A DNA stretch of 64,000 nucleotides from Liopterus haemorrhoidalis (Eukaryota > Arthropoda > Insecta > Coleoptera > Dytiscidae): assembly GCA_963971575.1 (NCBI GenBank), contig OZ020625.1, forward strand, positions 24,880,253 through 24,944,252, in the 5' to 3' direction. This document shows, in pieces, positions 13,201 through 23,700 of the stretch (the stretch's first letter is position 1; each line of letters begins with the position of its first letter). The notes under the pieces were generated by a model that saw only the letters and a list, made by a program, of their open reading frames with translations, ran no database searches and was not told the DNA's origin. The position numbers and the translations under genes were made by a program.

Positions 13201-16200
13201 TTCAGCAAGTGAGATAGGATATCGTCCTGACCGGAAAATGTATCTGAACATAAATCCATCTTTCTACAGGTGCAAGCATAGGGGTTATCTTATACATGAG
13301 ATTTTGCATGTGCTAGGTTTATATCATGAACACGAAAGAGCAGATAGAAATAAATATGTAACCATCTTAAAGGATAATATTAAAAAAGGTAAGTTATAAG
13401 TAATCTACGAGGAAGGTGTCAAAAGTTTCTTGTCTAAAATAATCAAAAACTTCAAGCAATCGGTAAAAGTTGCTATTGGGTTGTGTAATAAATTCCCGCG
13501 TTTTTTTGCTTATAAGATTTATTGAAGATAACAATAATTATAGCAACAAATTAATCAATAATATACTCTCCATCATTATTTACAACCTGTTCCCACCTAT
13601 CGACCAACTTGTTGATGCCGTCTCGCCAAAAATCTTTTGATTTATGTTGAAGAAGTTTGTGAGCCAGGTTTTGAGGTCTTCACCGTTAGCGAAGGTTACG
13701 CCCCTCATTTGGTTCGACATGGAACAGAAAAGGTGATAATCCGTTGGCGCAAGGAACCTCCCATTTGAGATAATTCAGAGCCTCTTTGACGATGTTTGCA
13801 GTGTGTGGGCGCGCATTGTCATGAAGAAGGATGACTTGACCATGTCGATTGGCCCTTTTCTGCTGAATTACTTCGTTCACGCGATGAAGTTGGGCGAGAT
13901 AGAGGGCCTTGTCGACAGTCTTGTTCGTCTCCAACATTTCCCAGTAGAAGCACACCTTCACAATCTCACCAGACGCAGATCATTTTCTTCTTGGGATGGA
14001 GATCTTGCTTAACTCTCGGCCTTGGTGTGTCTCCTGGTGCCGTCCACTCTTTTCTTTGCTTCATATTTACGTAAAGACACCACTTCTCATCCCCGGTGAC
14101 AATTCTGCATAAAAATCGTTGCTTGTTGCGTGTTGCACGATGCCGGGCGAGATTTTGAGCTGATTTTTCGCGACGATTTTCCTTGTGGCCATCGCTCAAG
14201 TTATCACCCAATTCCCAAGTTTTTGAGTAAAGCCCATGGAGTGAAGATGGTTAGCGATGGTCTTAAAGGCACATTCTATCTTTTCGGGCCACTTTCGTGT
14301 TGTTTGACGACCATCTTCCTTCAAAAACATCTTGAGACGATCTTCGTCGAAGTCGGAAGGTCGGCCGGAGCGAGGTGCATCACCAAGGTCGAAATTGCCA
14401 CTTTTAAACTTGGAAAACCAATCTTGCGCGGTCCTCGGAGCTATAGCATCTACTCCATATACGTCACTAATGTCGCGAGCTGCTTCCGTAGTTTATTGAC
14501 CACGACGAAAAGCAAAATAGAGCAGATGTCGAAAATGTTTTTTTTTACCTTCTGAAACTTCCATTTCAAAAGCCTCAAATTCAATTAAAATTAATTAATG
14601 CCAAAATTAAAGCAGATAAGTTTGTAGAGCACGAAAAACACTTAAGAATGCATGTATAAACTTAACCTAACAAAACACAAAATTGCGGGAAAAAGATAAA
14701 ATACAAAAAACGCGGGAATTTATTACACAACCTAATAGATTTAAAAATCTAGTTCCGCTTAAAGCAAAGAAACCGCCTATATTTTACATTACTGAACACA
14801 CCTCTGAAACATAATTATAGTCGGATTTCTAATAGGTGACTGTTCATTGCTACATACAATACTATATGCTTGTCTATATCATTATAATTATTTGCATACC
14901 CATAGTAACGTATAGTGACACAAATTAACAACTACCCTTCCAAATTATTTTAATAAAAAACAAAGCATTAGAAAGAAACGGCATGATTAGTAGATATCTT
15001 TACTAATTAGAGCACGAAAATTAATTCACAGCAGTACTCAAACAAACAAAATTATTAATTTTAAGGTAATAATTATAAATAAGGAAAAACTTATACTCAT
15101 ACGTAAATTTTGGATTATAATTTGTTGTTTAATTAAATTAAATTTTTATGTTTCCCCTAAGTACAAAGTAATAAAATATTAAGTAAAAATATATTTATTC
15201 ATATAATATATTGCTACAAGTTGTATTTAAATGTTTATTTTTATTTAAAAAAAATTAGACACTGTAATGCATGATATCGTCGTCATCTGAACTATCGCTG
15301 TAATTTCTTGTATTTATTATTATTGGATTAATATCATCAACAATCCTTTCCCTTTCCCACCATTCATTTATTAAATTTTCGATTTTTTTAACAGATTTTC
15401 CCCAAGTTTCACAACTAATTTGATCACAGGCTACTTGCCACATTTTCAAAACTTCGTTATCACTATATCCGTTTTGACCAATATGTCTATCATAATAATT
15501 TTTTGTTATATCCCAAATTAGATCAATAGGGTTAAACTGGCAGTGATAAGGAGGTAGTCTTAGTAATTCATGACCATACGTTTGTGCCAATGTATCAATA
15601 AAATAAACTGGTTCAGATGTTAATTTCCTTCGTTTTCTCGTGATTTTGTTAGTGAGAAGTTCAGATTTATTACATTTTATAATTCTACGAATTGTTGATT
15701 CCGAAATCTTTAAGACAGCTGGTACTCTTTGATGGACATAAGATAGAGAAATAAGTGGTCCATTGTTCTCTTTTTCGGAATTAAAATATTTCAGCAGATT
15801 TAAAATTAAAGTTTGTGAATTTAATAATTGGCCGCAAGGTCTATTAATTAATATTATTAACAGACACTGACAGCTAAGAAAAAACATTTTTAAAATCGCT
15901 GAAAAACTAGATTACTTATTACATGAATGCACTACTTGATATATACATTTAACAGTCACCTATCAGCAAACCGACTATAGGCTAAAAACTTTTGGCACTT
16001 ACGTTTTACATTGTCGTATTAAATTTTATTTTCTTATAATTTTTTCAGGGCTAAAACATTTTTTCAAAATAAAACCATTCTATTTTAATGAACCAGATGG
16101 TTTACCGTATGACTATGGAAGTATTATGCATATGGCCAGTTATTACTTCAGCAAAGAGAAGGGTAAAGCGAATCACCTTACAATAAACGCCACTATTCAG

Positions 16201-16320
16201 GGTGCCAATATTATCATGGGACAACGCACTATACTCAGCATTTTCGATGTTGCAAAACTGAATCGATTATATAAATGTCAAAACAAATTTATTGCTTCTG
16301 ATTTTAAGCACATTATTTGA
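4203..16320 (+). CDS. astacin-family (M12A) zinc metalloprotease, complete 5-exon gene
   Basis: Joined coding exons are 4203-4283, 7237-7315, 9464-9584, 13195-13388 and 16049-16320: 747 nt, 248 residues, all joins in phase. Residues 1-27 (MRFEGVLVFFLFIIFCETRY...) are a signal peptide, so the product is predicted to be secreted. Exon 2 gives the NLWPNQTVYFAVED strand that opens the astacin catalytic domain. Exon 3 gives TCIRFV and exon 4 the zinc site HEILHVLGLYHEHERADR (three zinc His, catalytic Glu). Exon 5 has the Met-turn YDYGSIMHM and the normal C-terminal end. Astacins are secreted or membrane endopeptidases used in digestion, matrix processing or hatching. The N-terminal propeptide is very short, and no aspartate-switch motif is visible. 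No EGF or CUB domain follows. The introns carry many transposons. The specific role is unknown. Confidence 0.9.
4340..4745 (+). repeat. degenerate minisatellite, unit about 35-40 bp
   Basis: About ten imperfect units share the pattern CTTGGGGG(T/C)CTCAGAAGCC followed by a T-run. It lies in astacin intron 1. Units differ strongly, so the array is old. Confidence 0.75.
4819..5439. mobile_element. TIR element with GGTGCATTCGA ends, copy 1
   Basis: The short inverted ends GGTGCATTCGA and TCGAATGTACC are bounded by a possible 5-bp duplication CCATG (4814-4818 and 5440-5444). A second copy is at 34384-35036 and a fragment at 25331-25405. Near 5180-5230 there is an internal palindrome of ATAACAATATTATTTGTC type. 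No coding capacity was seen. The superfamily is not determined. Confidence 0.65.
5630..5706. repeat. three-unit tandem repeat, about 24 bp
   Basis: Three near-identical units of CTGGCCCATTAATGTATCAA are followed by a partial fourth. The block lies within astacin intron 1. Confidence 0.8.
5871..6036. repeat. foldback (long inverted repeat) element
   Basis: The left arm (TTTTACCATCGTTAAATG ... AATATCGCATC) is the inverse of the right arm (GATGCGATATTG ... CAACGATGGTAAAA), about 60 bp each with about 40 bp between. It looks like a foldback MITE in astacin intron 1. Confidence 0.65.
6037..7236. other. AT-rich remainder of astacin intron 1
   Basis: No coding homology or clear repeat boundary was recognised. 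Short AT-rich open frames only. Confidence 0.5.
7237..7315 (+). CDS. astacin gene, coding exon 2
   Basis: The acceptor TTCTAG precedes AGTCATGATG. The exon encodes SHDDAVSYNLWPNQTVYFAV, where the LWPN motif is typical of the start of mature astacins. The donor GTACGC is weak, but phase 1 joins perfectly to exon 3 (G/GT gives Gly). Confidence 0.8.
7421..8140 (+). mobile_element. mariner B copy 1, internally deleted
   Basis: The left TIR (CCAGGGATGTTTCCTAAATT) is followed by an open frame at 7604-8038. That frame encodes the paired-type DNA-binding region ([40 protein letters not shown]), then jumps by deletion to the C-terminal part (RSDTCRQLQEH). The DDE core is missing. The right end is truncated. 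A sister copy at 39492-40234 keeps both TIRs. It lies in astacin intron 2. Confidence 0.8.
8195..9289 (+). mobile_element. hAT element, family hAT-1 (GGGGTCGGCA ends), copy 1
   Basis: The ends GGGGTCGGCA and GGTTGCCGAC match the CAGGGGTCGGCAACC/GGTTGCCGACCCCTG ends of the copy at 56525-57955, which has a perfect 8-bp target duplication. The internal frame 8428-8814 and the following relics resemble the C-terminal part of hAT transposases ([40 protein letters not shown]). A frameshift near 8810 makes it non-functional. Astacin intron 2. Confidence 0.75.
9464..9584 (+). CDS. astacin gene, coding exon 3
   Basis: A polypyrimidine tract plus CAG precede the exon and GTAAGT follows it. It encodes DPLKNALNQVMKQTCIRFV and a following acidic loop with DDIYI, matching the astacin stretch between the first strand and the zinc helix. 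One Cys here normally pairs in the astacin disulphide framework. Confidence 0.85.
9655..9831. repeat. G-run and GAGGACCTTTTTT tandem units
   Basis: A run of ten Gs is followed by about three imperfect 40-45 bp units (CTCATCACTTGGATTTTGGG ... GAGGACC). A further unit occurs after HINE-A2 at about 10857-10890, so HINE-A2 appears to have inserted into this array. Confidence 0.6.
9832..10852 (+). mobile_element. Helentron-like HINE-A, copy A2 (5' truncated)
   Basis: Lacks the first ~20 bases of the family but keeps AAAAACCCTTATACCGTCAT, a short CTGT tract, the body, the subterminal CCTGCGAAACCC and a decayed terminal hairpin. Its tRNA-like cassette (10346-10428; A box near 10355-10367, B box GTTCGAATC at 10412-10420) is unrelated in sequence to the one in A1. 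Confidence 0.7.
11201..11450 (+). pseudogene. THAP zinc-finger fragment
   Basis: From the ATG at 11201, CCVPMCNSLKRRNPEISFHLF matches the C2 half and aromatic core of a THAP domain. The partner segment VCSLHFNDSDY, carrying the C-x2-H half, follows in another frame after stop codons. THAP domains occur in P-element and Harbinger-associated proteins as well as in host factors. With a frameshift and no further domain, this is probably a transposon-derived relic in astacin intron 3. Confidence 0.5.
12020..13165 (+). mobile_element. Tc1/mariner-like TIR element with nested MITE
   Basis: Inverted ends (CCGGACAGATCTCTCG near 12022 and its inverse near 13162) are flanked by TA. A short frame near 12157-12240 (LGGRVINSQSREIISNVLDF) resembles the N-terminal segment of an insect DDE transposase family, related to the relic at 14818-15977. 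A TACCC-ended MITE (12430-13026) is inserted inside. It lies in astacin intron 3 and ends just before exon 4. Confidence 0.6.
12430..13026. mobile_element. TACCCTTTTCACAC TIR element, copy 1 (empty-site copy)
   Basis: Shares ends and body with the elements at 20942-24025 and 51659-52951 (TTTAAGACGAGTGAACTTAAAG ... CTTAAAGTTCTAGTGTGAAA). It carries neither the Gypsy insertion of the second nor the HINE-B insertion of the third, so it serves as the empty site for both. TAA flanks suggest a PIF/Harbinger-like origin. Confidence 0.7.
13195..13388 (+). CDS. astacin gene, coding exon 4 (zinc-binding helix)
   Basis: Contains HEILHVLGLYHEHERADR, the full astacin HExxHxxGxxHExxRxDR signature. The acceptor TTTCAG lies only about 30 bp downstream of the right TIR of the Tc1-like element at 12020-13165, so that element ends close to the branch-point region. 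The donor is GTAAGT. Confidence 0.92.
13476..14735 (-). mobile_element. mariner D, near full length, decayed
   Basis: The TIRs start TTGGGTTGTGTAATAAATTC at 13476 and are mirrored at 14735, with TA on both sides. On the minus strand the transposase can be followed from the N-terminus (near 14563) through VTGDEKWCLYVNMKQRKEW (first Asp) to HDNARPHTA (second Asp), interrupted by stops and frameshifts. The third Asp region is damaged. It is inserted in astacin intron 4. Confidence 0.85.
14818..15977 (-). mobile_element. Tc1/mariner-like element, internally deleted
   Basis: The TIRs TAGTCGG(A/T)TT...ATAGGTGACTGTT are mirrored at the right end, with TA duplications. The minus-strand frame 15255-15887 encodes the N-terminal LLNSQTLILNLLKYF region fused by deletion to the C-terminal catalytic end (LRLPPYHCQFNPIDLIWDI) with the third acidic residue and an acidic tail. 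The first two catalytic Asp are missing. Astacin intron 4. Confidence 0.75.
15255..15887 (-). pseudogene. truncated DDE transposase (210 aa)
   Basis: Open frame inside the element at 14818-15977. The PPYHCQFNPIDLIW motif is the C-terminal catalytic block of DDE_3-type transposases. Residues about 20-85 are the DNA-binding part. The join at about residue 100 skips the first two catalytic acids, so the product cannot transpose. An acidic serine-rich end (SDSSDDDD) closes it. Not a host gene. Confidence 0.7.
16049..16320 (+). CDS. astacin gene, coding exon 5 (Met-turn and C-terminus)
   Basis: Encodes the Met-turn segment YDYGSIMHMASYYFSK and the conserved end (LSIFDVAKLNRLYKC), then stops at TGA 16318-16320. 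An AATAAA lies about 10 bp downstream. Confidence 0.92.
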
Positions 16321-16460
16321 AATATTTAATAAATTTTATTAAACTAACTATTTTATTACTAGGTTATTACCCGTCAACAATGACGGATTTATAATATGAA
16401 AATTTCAATTGTTTGTATGTGTATTTGGTTTTATTTTTTAACGTATCTTAATTTCATCGC

Positions 16461-16570
16461 CAGTCAGCGGATCACGGGACAGGATATCACCCGTTAGCCA
16501 ATCACGGGAGAGGGTGTCACCTGTCAGCCAATCAAGAGACAGGTATCCCCAGTTAGCCAATCATGAGATC
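16461..16570. repeat. minisatellite, about 30-bp unit x 4
   Basis: Four units of GTTAGCCAATCACGGGAGAG / TATCACC type lie just 3' of the astacin gene. Confidence 0.75.
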
Positions 16571-16682
16571 CTTAGGAAAAATTGACGTCATAATGTTACC
16601 GACACTGCATACAGACACTTGCTAATTATATAGTTAGATTATTTATTCATGAACCTTCTAAGATGGGAAAACGATTCATTTT

Positions 16683-16730
16683 TAGGGTTTTGTAGGTATG
16701 ACCAAAAAACCCTTATACCGTCATTTTGTC

Positions 16731-16764
<34 letters not shown>

Positions 16765-17745
16765 TCGGTAAAAATTGTAGCCAGACGGCTAAACCTAGAG
16801 AGTTGAAATTTGGCATGCTTATACAACTCTTTGACCCACACATAGGAAAAATACTAAAACATCTAAAAAACATATCCCCCTAAAAATATAAACAAATATG
16901 TGCTCATCGAAAAAAAAAATATTTTTTTATAATTCTGAGTAGGGTATCAAATGAAATCCCTTGGTACGTGAATTAACGATCAAATTTTTATTTTTGCAAA
17001 ATAATTTATTTTGAAGCGATTTTTGCCAAAAATGTGCAAAAAAAATGTTGTCCCACACCCTGTAGCCCAGATGGTTTAAACTAAAAATCTGAAAAAATTC
17101 TAAGTAATGTACATTGGTGTGAACCGGAATAGTTCAACAGGAATGTTTGATCAGATTAGGTTTTTGGAAAAAAACGCGATTTTTTGTGATTTTTGGCTAA
17201 TAATGTACACAAGTTATAGCTTTGTAACAAGCAACACTCTAACGTGTGTGCTGGTCTAGTGGTATTTGACGCTGACTTTTCACCCATGTAACCCGATCCG
17301 ATAGGGATCGAACCCTGGAGAAGAGACTATATATATATATGTATTTTTTTTTAAATTTCTATATTGTTTAAATTATTTTTTCAAAATTCTAATTATATTT
17401 TGGCAAATGTTGCATTTAATTTTTAAAAGCGTAAATTTAATAGCCAGTGGAAATTGTTTAAATTATAATTTAATTCTGTTTCAATGTACACGAAATCAGA
17501 GGGGCGGAACTTATAACAACCAATGGAAGCCATAGGCGCAATTTTTAAAATTCTTAATGAACCTTGCTATATAAAAAAAAATACTGCACATATTTAGAAA
17601 CCTAAATAATGATATTAGGCGTTCGAATTAAAATTAACAAAAAAAATATTTTAATATAAAATTTGTTTTCGCATCCAAAATAATCATCATTCACTTACTA
17701 AATACCTGCAAAACCCTGAAATGTGTGAAAATTCACACTTCACAT
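16683..17745 (+). mobile_element. Helentron-like HINE-A, copy A3 (complete)
   Basis: Complete ends: AGGGTTTTGTAGG at the 5' side, a (CTGT)n tract near 16733-16762, the subterminal inverse CCTGCAAAACCCT and the hairpin GTGTGAAAATTCACAC. The cassette at 17243-17325 looks tRNA-Glu-like: GGTCTAGTGG A box, TTTTCACCC anticodon loop, GATCGAACC B box. The minus-strand copy A4 carries the same cassette. Confidence 0.75.
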
Positions 17746-17909
17746 CAATTTTTACTCAGTACAATACATTTATATTGTTAAAACTAAAAATAATTTGAGA
17801 CGTTAATTTATGCCTACGAAACCCTAGACATTTATATATGTAATTACATTCGTAGATTCTTAGAAAATAAATCTGCAAAATATTGTTCATATCGGTTATA
17901 GGATATAGG

Positions 17910-18730
17910 TCTATGGTATATTTCAAAGTAGAAAAATGTGTGTAAGAAGATAGGAGCTGTTTGTCCTTGCTTCGGATTGGTTTAGATCGTCATCCCTATT
18001 ACACTGTTAAAATATTGTTTTTAGTCCAAGTTGACAGATGTTCAGTGTCGTACACTGGAAATATATATTATTTAATTTTTTTCGTATATTTTGTTATTAT
18101 TTACATATTTAGACTTTTATTTATATTCTTGGCGTAGATTTTATGGACAAAATTCTCCATGTAATTTGTTTTTACGCCGTTTTATATTTTTTAGGTTATC
18201 TGACATATAAATATTTTTTGACACTTGACAATTAACAGATCTAGATAGAGGACTAATGTGAGGCCAAAAGACAGCCCAGCTGATTGTGCCCAAAGAAGAA
18301 GTTATTGATATAATTTTTAGACCTTCATATATACATATATTTTTAATTTTTATTTAAATATTTAAATAAGAAACTTTAGTTATGAAGATATATTGTTTGT
18401 TTTATTGCTTTATTTAAACTCTTTTAGCCAAATCTCTCTTTTTATATATAGTAGATAATTTTTAAAATTAATATTTTTTTAACTTTTTCAAATTTCCAAT
18501 TAAACTGAATTTATGGCGTATAAATAACGTAAGTGTATTATCTGCCTTGTTTATTTCAATATCTTATTAACCTTTTTTATATAAAAAAAATCACTTGCTA
18601 ACCCAGTTACTACGCCCATGCCCTAGTTGTAACTTATTTTAAATTTTCCGCTATACTATATTTATCCAGTGTAAATCGTACTCGGTTCGCAGCGCTATCT
18701 ACTTTTTTTAAATTTGAAATAGACCATAGA
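17910..18730. mobile_element. TCTATGGTCTATTTCAAAGTA TIR element, copy 1
   Basis: The ends TCTATGGTATATTTCAAAGT and TTTGAAATAGACCATAGA are inverse. A second copy at 50263-51229 has the same interior. No transposase was seen. Superfamily unknown. Confidence 0.7.
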
Positions 18731-19267
18731 GTTTCTCTTTTATTTCTACGAAACCCTAAACATTTCTATATGTAAGTAATTTTATTCGCAGTTTCTTAGA
18801 GAATAAATCAGCAAAATATTGTTCATATCGGTCAAATCTAGAGTTTCTTGTTAATACCTACGAAGTCCTAGATATTTATGTATGTAATTATATTTGTAGA
18901 TACTAAGAGAATGAATCTGCAAAATAATGTTAATGTCGTTCAAAGGATACGAAATCCTAAACATTTCTATAGGTTATTTTATCCGCAGATTTTTAAATAA
19001 TCTGCAAATATTTTTCATATCGATAAAAGGATATAGAAGTGTGTAGAGTTTCTCGTTTATGCCTACGAAACTCTAGACATTTCTATACGTTTTTTAATCT
19101 CCAGATTCTTAGAGAATAAACCTGAAAAATATTTTTCATATCGATCAAAGAATATAGGAGTTTCTTATTTATTACTACGAAACCCTAGACATTTCTGTAT
19201 GTTAATTGTCCGCAGGTTCTTAGAGAATATATCTGCAAAATATTGTTCATATCGATCATAGGATATA

Positions 19268-19674
19268 CAGTCTGTTCCAAATGGTTAAGCGGAACTAAAT
19301 TTTGCAATCTAGTTACTTTCATCGTTTAAATCGTGCTTTTCGACCGTTTTGTTTAAGCTTTGTAAATCATACTTACAATACACATTTTTTGGTTAAAGTT
19401 AATATCATTTTAAATTGTCATTTTTTTTATATTTTGATTTTTTGTGTCATTCTTAATACAAATTTCCCATTTATTAATTTTTTTGTCATTAAAATATATA
19501 AAAAAATAATTTAATTTTGACATAGGTCATTCGTTTCCATGGTTTCATTGTTGTAATTTTAGATTTCGACAGTCCAACATGAAAAATGAAATAACCCAAG
19601 CAAGGTCCCTTGTCGTGACAACCTAAAAGAACGAAATTCCCATTTAGTTCCGCCTAAGCGTTTGAAACAGACTG
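19268..19674 (+). mobile_element. MITE family CAGTCTGTTCCAAACGG, copy 1
   Basis: About 407 bp, with CAGTCTGTTCCAAATGGTTA at the left and the inverse ending CAGACTG at the right, both next to TA. Full relatives are at 58363-58769 and 63428-63833, and a half copy is at 50424-50551. TA duplication suggests Tc1/mariner mobilisation. Internal open frames are not genes. Confidence 0.8.
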
Positions 19675-19751
19675 TAGGAGTGTCTAGAATTTCTTGTTTA
19701 TGCCTACGAAACTCTAGACATTTCTATACGTTATTTTATCCGCAGATTCTA

Positions 19752-20293
19752 AAGCGTGTTCTACATTATACAATTCTCATCAAATTTTCATACTTATTTC
19801 TTTGATTAGAACTTGTACTAGAAATAAATCAGTGAAATTGTACAGTGTAGAACACGGTATGTAGTCAAGGTCAACTTTATTCAAAACTAGATTTGATCCA
19901 ACTATTCTTGAAAACACATCCAACTTGGAACTCGGTGCATGCGCAGTAGACAGTTTTAACAATAGTACCAACATTAAAATTACACTTGTAAATATTTTGT
20001 ATTACCACGTGTTTAATAGTGTTTTGTTGATCATTGGTTTGAATAGGCGAATATATAAATTGTGTTTTGTACGTAAATCAGTAATTTTACAAATCTAATA
20101 GCTAGGTTATAAACATTTGACAAGATATGAATTATATTTTTATGTTGGTACTTTAAATGAACTGAAACACGTGTAAGAATTTCATTCTCTACCAAAAAAT
20201 TGAAAAATAAATTGTATTAAAACTTTGACAACTTCTAGTTCAAAGAAAAAAGTTTAGAAAATTGATGAATAAAGTATAATGTAGAACACGCTT
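19752..20293. mobile_element. MITE with AAGCGTGTTCTACATTATAC ends
   Basis: The 20-bp inverted ends (AAGCGTGTTCTACATTATAC) are mirrored at 20293 and flanked by TA. It is inserted in the satellite array. Non-coding. Confidence 0.75.
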
Positions 20294-20325
20294 TAGAAAA
20301 TAAATCTGCAAAATAATTTTCATAT

Positions 20326-20510
20326 TATCTGTCTCATTTTGTAATACGGAACTAACAGGAAAATTTCATTTTTTATGTTGTATATTGACAATACATTTAT
20401 AATATTATCATAGTATTGGTTCACACGGATACGCCAAAGTCTGTTTACACCACAACAGTCACCAAAGTAACCAGATCTAGTTTCGTATTACAAATTGAGA
20501 CAGATTATAT
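20326..20510. mobile_element. small MITE with CTGTCTCATTTTGTAATACG ends
   Basis: The left end CTGTCTCATTTTGTAATACG and the right inverse CGTATTACAAATTGAGACAG enclose about 185 bp. Non-coding. Confidence 0.65.
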
Positions 20511-20591
20511 CACAATTTGAATGTACCCATAGATCGACTCGGTTCGCAGCGGTATCTACTTACATCTTATTTGACATAGAGTATAGTTCCC

Positions 20592-20773
20592 ATGTGCTGT
20601 CAAATATTTTGCATGTCAAGTACGAAACTTTGTTTATTTCTGATACTAAGTAGTAGCATTACAAGTGCCTTTTATATCAAATTTAATGAAGCAAATGATG
20701 TACAAGATATCAAAGTGGAAACTTATTTGCCAACATCGAGAAATGACACAAACAGCGTGACAATTTTAGACGG
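20592..20773 (+). CDS. small secreted protein, exon 1
   Basis: Two possible in-frame ATGs (20592, 20613). The exon ends GACGG and is followed by the strong donor GTAAGT. It carries the signal peptide and the first ~40 mature residues. Confidence 0.55.
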
Positions 20774-23700
20774 GTAAGTACTCGTTCTGATAGTCATCTT
20801 AGAATAGTCTCATATTTATATAAGGATAGTTCAGAACGAAAAGAACGTTTAGTTATTAACAGTATGAATATCTGTCTTAGTTTTTAATTTTATCAAATAA
20901 AAAATGCATTCAAGGCCACACCGAAGCCGACTATGCACTAATACCCTTTTCACACTAGATCTTTAAGACGAGTGAACTTAAAGTTCACCGATGTTTAAGA
21001 TCGGTATGCTTTCACACTTGATGTTTAAATCTCTGGTGCTGTCATCAGCTACAGTAATTTTGTTCTTAAGTTACCGTCATGAAATTACCAGTTTTGACCT
21101 GTCTGCGCAGACGCACATTTTGAATTATTATAAACAATTAAGAATATTTCATTTCATTCTACAATAAAGGCACTACAATAAAGAATATATTACACCTGTA
21201 TTAACATGTAAGTCGATACATTTTATCTCAATTATTGTAGCTCTGTATTTTATTAAACACATTATTAATGTTATGTATTTTAATAGGAAATAAATACATT
21301 TATATTTTACAGTTTTTTTTATCTTATTATTATCTGACATTTACTTCACTTGTTATTTTTTTATTTACTAACTATCTTGATACTTTTGTTATAATATTAA
21401 GGATACATTTTATACATTCATTACATTTTCCTCCCTACTACAATTTTTGTTACATTTTTTTTTTTAAATGTAACAATAAATGTAATCTATAAATTTAACC
21501 TATCTGGTGGTTTAATATTTCTCCTTGGTCTTTGGCAAGGCACGGGTACTGGTAAAGGATGTCTTTCCACAGTACATTTTAATGGACTACTTAATGGCGT
21601 ATTTCTATTTCTGGAACCTATTATTAAGGGACTTTGTGATGTGGTAGGCACATCTTGGACATCATTATGCTGAGGCCCTGGTACAGGTGTTGGATCTGTC
21701 GGATCCGTACCTCTGATTTGAGTTGGCTGTTCCGTTAATTCTTTTTGTTGATTAGAATCATTTCCACGATGTCGAATCGTCTGTTGACTAGGATATACTG
21801 TTCTATTTACATAAGGTCTAGTTATAGGTTGCGTATTAATATAAGTGGCCAATCTTATGTCATTTGCATGCATTTTTTTAATTTGATTTCCCACATTAAC
21901 GAAATATGTAACTAAACTTATTCGTTCCACAATCGTTCCTGGAATCCAAATGGGTCGTTGGTTTAACTGATGTTTTAAAACTAACACCTTTTCTCCTTTG
22001 ACGAATATTTTCATTTTTTCCTTTGTCAGCTCACTACGATTCTGTCTTGATTTATCTTGTACAAATTGTCCTTCAAAAGAGGGTTTTAACATTTTTAATT
22101 TTGTTCTGGGAGTCTCCTTGAACATCATCTCTGCTGGCGTACAGCCTGTGGTTGTCGAAGGCGTATTGCGATATGTAAAAAGAAAATTGTCCAATCGATG
22201 TTGCATATTTATAAAACAATTCTTCTTTTTTTGATCGAAAAGTTGTTTCCCTAATATTTTCTTAATTGTCTGAACTCCTCTTTCGGCTAGGCCATTGGAT
22301 TCCGGGTGATATGGTGGGCTTAATTTATGAACGATACCGTTCGCTGTACAGAAACGTTCAAATTGATTTGAGTCAAATGGTGGACCATTGTCTGAAACGA
22401 GTTCCTTAGGTAAACCAAAAGCAGAGAATATTGTACGCAGTTGTTCTATGGTCTTTTCGGCGTTGGTTCCATTCATTATCTTGGCATCAATCCATTTTGA
22501 GGTACTATCTACTAATAATAGCAAAGTATAACCTTCTTTCTTGAAAAAATCAACATGAATGCGTTCCCAGTTCCTTTCAGTTTTCGGCCATTGCGTGAGT
22601 GGTACCTTCCTGGCTCTTCCTTGTATAGTCTGACACGTTTCGCATTTTGCTGTAGTGTCTTCGATATCTTGGTCTATTCCGGGCCACCACACTGCAGTTC
22701 TGGCTAACATTTTTGCCCTTACTACTCCTGGGTGTTGGTCGTGCAAAATTCCGAGTACCTCATGTCTCAGGTTAGTCGGAATTATAACACGGGTTCCCCA
22801 GGTGATGACGTCTCCCTCCAACGAAAGCTCATTTCTCCTCACGAAATAAGGCTTAAGTCTCGGGTCATCAATATACGAAGGCCATCCGCCTCGAGTTAGT
22901 TCTGCGACCTTTTCTAAAACTTTATCTCGTCGTGTAACCTGTCCAATTTCATCAGCTGTCAGTGGCAACTCGACTTCTGTAAATGAATTAAAGTCTTCAA
23001 TTTCTTCCTCTAAATGTTTCACAGGCAACCGTGACATAGCATCAGGTGATGCCAGTTTATTGCCTTTTCTATAAACAATGTCAAAATCGTAGTCGGACAT
23101 GAGAGTTGCCCATCGCTGTAAACGAGCAGCAGCAAGAGTTGGTAGACCGGCCTTACTTCCAAAAATGCTAATTAGTGGCTGGTGATCAGTAACCAATGTA
23201 AACCTTCTACCATATAGATACTTATGAAATTTTTCCATTCCATACTTCAATGCCAGTGCTTCTTTTTGTATTTGTGCGTAGCCTTGTTCTGTTTTCGACA
23301 AAGTTCTGGATGCAAACATAACTGGTCGTTCTTGGTCATCAATTATATGGGCCAATACAGCACCCAAACCATATGGACTTGCGTCACAACTCAGGACTAT
23401 CTTTTTATTAGGATCATAATGAACAAGAAGACCACAATGTAATAACATCTTTTTTGATTCCTCAAAACTTCTTTGACATTCAGATGTCCAATTAAATTCG
23501 GATTTTCCTTTGTACAGATCATATAATGGCTTTAGTCTTGATGATAACATTGGTAAAAATTTGTTATAAAAGTTTAGCATGCCGATAATGAAGGTGTTGA
23601 ATCAATTAAATAAATACATTTATATTTTACAGTTTTTTTTATCTTATTATTATCTGACATTTACTTCACTTGTTATTTTTTTATTTACTAACTATCTTGA

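Larger units (their letters stand above)
17800..20330. repeat. satellite-like array, about 110-120 bp unit, interrupted
   Basis: At least seven units share the pattern GCCTACGAAACCCTAGACAT ... CCGCAGATTCTTAGAGAATA ... GCAAAATATTGTTCATATCG. Three TIR elements interrupt the array (17910-18730, 19268-19674, 19752-20293). Units have diverged by substitutions and small indels. It lies between the astacin gene and the small secreted-protein gene. Confidence 0.75.

Noticed and set aside
14130..14555. 141-residue open frame on the + strand
   Set aside because: Antisense shadow of the mariner D transposase, which reads convincingly on the minus strand.
15255..15887. 210-residue open frame as a host gene
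   Set aside because: It lies between matching TIRs with TA flanks and has the PPYHCQFNPIDLIW catalytic block of a DDE transposase, so it is a deletion derivative of a transposon.
21487..23580. Interpreting the 697-residue Gypsy frame as a domesticated host gene
   Set aside because: Flanking LTRs appear identical and the target duplication is exact, so the open frame is explained by recent insertion rather than by selection.
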